A DNA stretch of 64,000 bases from Echeneis naucrates. Its lineage: Eukaryota; Chordata; Actinopteri; Carangiformes; Echeneidae. The stretch's first letter is position 1. Every line of letters begins with the position of its first letter. Positions 62,865 to 64,000 of the stretch are shown here, one piece after another. A model generated the notes under the pieces. The model worked only from the letters and a program-made list of their open reading frames with translations, was not told the origin of the DNA and searched no databases. A program made the translations under genes and the position numbers. The stretch is from the NCBI RefSeq assembly GCF_900963305.1, contig NC_042521.1, positions 3,181,614 through 3,245,613 of the forward strand, read 5' to 3'.

Positions 62865-63718
62865 CTAAACAGGAGAGATAAACACATGACACAACAAGCA
62901 CAAGTCAAGTGATCTCACTAGGCATTGATAAAACCATGATAGCCATGAGGTTACACACACGCATCATGCTTTCACAAGTCGTTCAGTGTTTCACCAAACC
63001 TGTATTGACATGACTTATTGATGCTCAGAGGAACAACAGCAACAGAAAATAAAGTGTGTTGGGGGGGAAGAGAGTCAAAAAAAACAACACCACAGTGGTT
63101 TCACTATAGTCAATGGATAAATCTCTATAAAATATTTACATTTCAGGAACCGAGAAAACCCACCAGGGTCAATGACTTGGCCCACGTGTGTTTCAGCTTG
63201 TTAGTGTGGTTTTAACAAGGTTAACAACAGAAAGCTACATGTGAAAAAAGAATCTGACCTGGAGAACAGAGTATCTCCATCAGTTGACTGAACTCTACTG
63301 ACTCTGAGCAGTGAACTCTAACCATGAGGAAGTCTGGATCACAACTGTTTCTGCTTTTAACTGACGATGGCCTTCCTATTCCTATGGAGTTTATGTTTCC
63401 AAAAGATGAGGCATTACTTCTGGTTTCACTTCTTGCTGCTATTTAGCTTCGATTGACAGAAAAAAGACCACTCGTGATGACAGTGACAGGAAATAACATC
63501 TCAAATTCCCTTTTCAGGACGTTAAAAGACCTGTTTGCTTATGCTTATGAGTTCAAGTTCTTAAGTTTTAAATTAGGCTGATTGTTTAAAAAAATCTTTC
63601 ATGAAGCTCAAGCTGGTTATTTCAAGTTGCAAATGGTTTTCGTCTGATCAGAAACAAAATCCACAGATGTACAATTTGAAAGAAGCTGAATCTTTTGCTT
63701 CAAATGATTAACCAAAAA

Positions 63719-63756
<38 letters not shown>

Positions 63757-64000
63757 TAAAAAGACAAAGTAAGGAAGTTGCTCTTAAATTTACTTGTACA
63801 AACTAGAAAACCTAATGTCACATCTGCTGAACCAAAAACAGCCTGGCTCTCTTCATCTGTGTCTTAGTTTCCCAATTCAGTGATATCATGTCCAATGAAT
63901 TCTCCAAATTCTGTGTAACTCTGGAGTTTAGAGTTAGATCGGTGACCAGTTAGATGTCAGATATGTTAACCCTCTCTGCAAACAGATAACAATAACTGAC
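62865..64000. other. Upstream region or first intron of slc17a5
   Basis: AT-rich sequence with a long (AAT)n run at 63722-63757. No CpG-rich promoter is seen, so the slc17a5 promoter may lie beyond the right edge. Confidence 0.5.
63722..63757. repeat. (AAT)n microsatellite
   Basis: An uninterrupted run of AAT triplets. Confidence 0.95.

Overview
This window looks like a gene-rich segment of a teleost fish chromosome, probably a spiny-rayed fish. The evidence is multi-exon vertebrate genes with compact introns, abundant (CA)n, (GATA)n and (AAT)n microsatellites, and a common fish interspersed repeat whose unit reads 'GGACGTGGGAGGAAACCCAC'. Exon boundaries were placed by eye from splice sites, reading frame and remembered vertebrate homologues. 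No transcript or database evidence was available.

Layout, left to right. lypla2 (minus; 5' part only, the rest runs off the left edge), pithd1 (minus) and eloa (minus) occupy 0.5-24.7 kb. An intergenic stretch with a cluster of CRE-like sites and a muscle-like promoter candidate leads into a KLHL31-type BTB-Kelch gene on the plus strand (30.4-34.7 kb). About 50 bp after its stop codon begins a 0.96 kb composite TCAG/TCAA satellite. rpl11 (minus, 38.2-41.0 kb) follows. Two tandem complete eEF1A genes come next (minus; coding 42.6-45.9 kb and 47.7-50.4 kb), each with its own TATA box and pyrimidine-tract (TOP) start. A roughly 6 kb stretch without a convincing gene lies at 51.3-57.8 kb, and slc17a5/sialin (minus) fills 57.8-62.9 kb.

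Most genes are housekeeping. Three adjacent ones (rpl11 and both eEF1A copies) encode translation machinery and carry TOP-type starts, so co-regulation through the TOP/mTOR route is likely. From memory, lypla2-pithd1-eloa-rpl11 matches human 1p36.11, with the BTB-Kelch gene sitting between eloa and rpl11. eEF1A-slc17a5 matches human 6q13. The window therefore joins two blocks that are separate in mammals.

The most unusual signal is in the eEF1A 3' ends. In both copies the frame stays open for 66-71 codons after the UGA stop and contains an identical basic module (KDWLMLIKTHRKSFRRK). Differences between the copies around that module are mostly synonymous. As I remember it, the human EEF1A1 3'UTR has a near-identical block in the same frame. 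This suggests either an undescribed C-terminally extended eEF1A or a strongly conserved RNA element.
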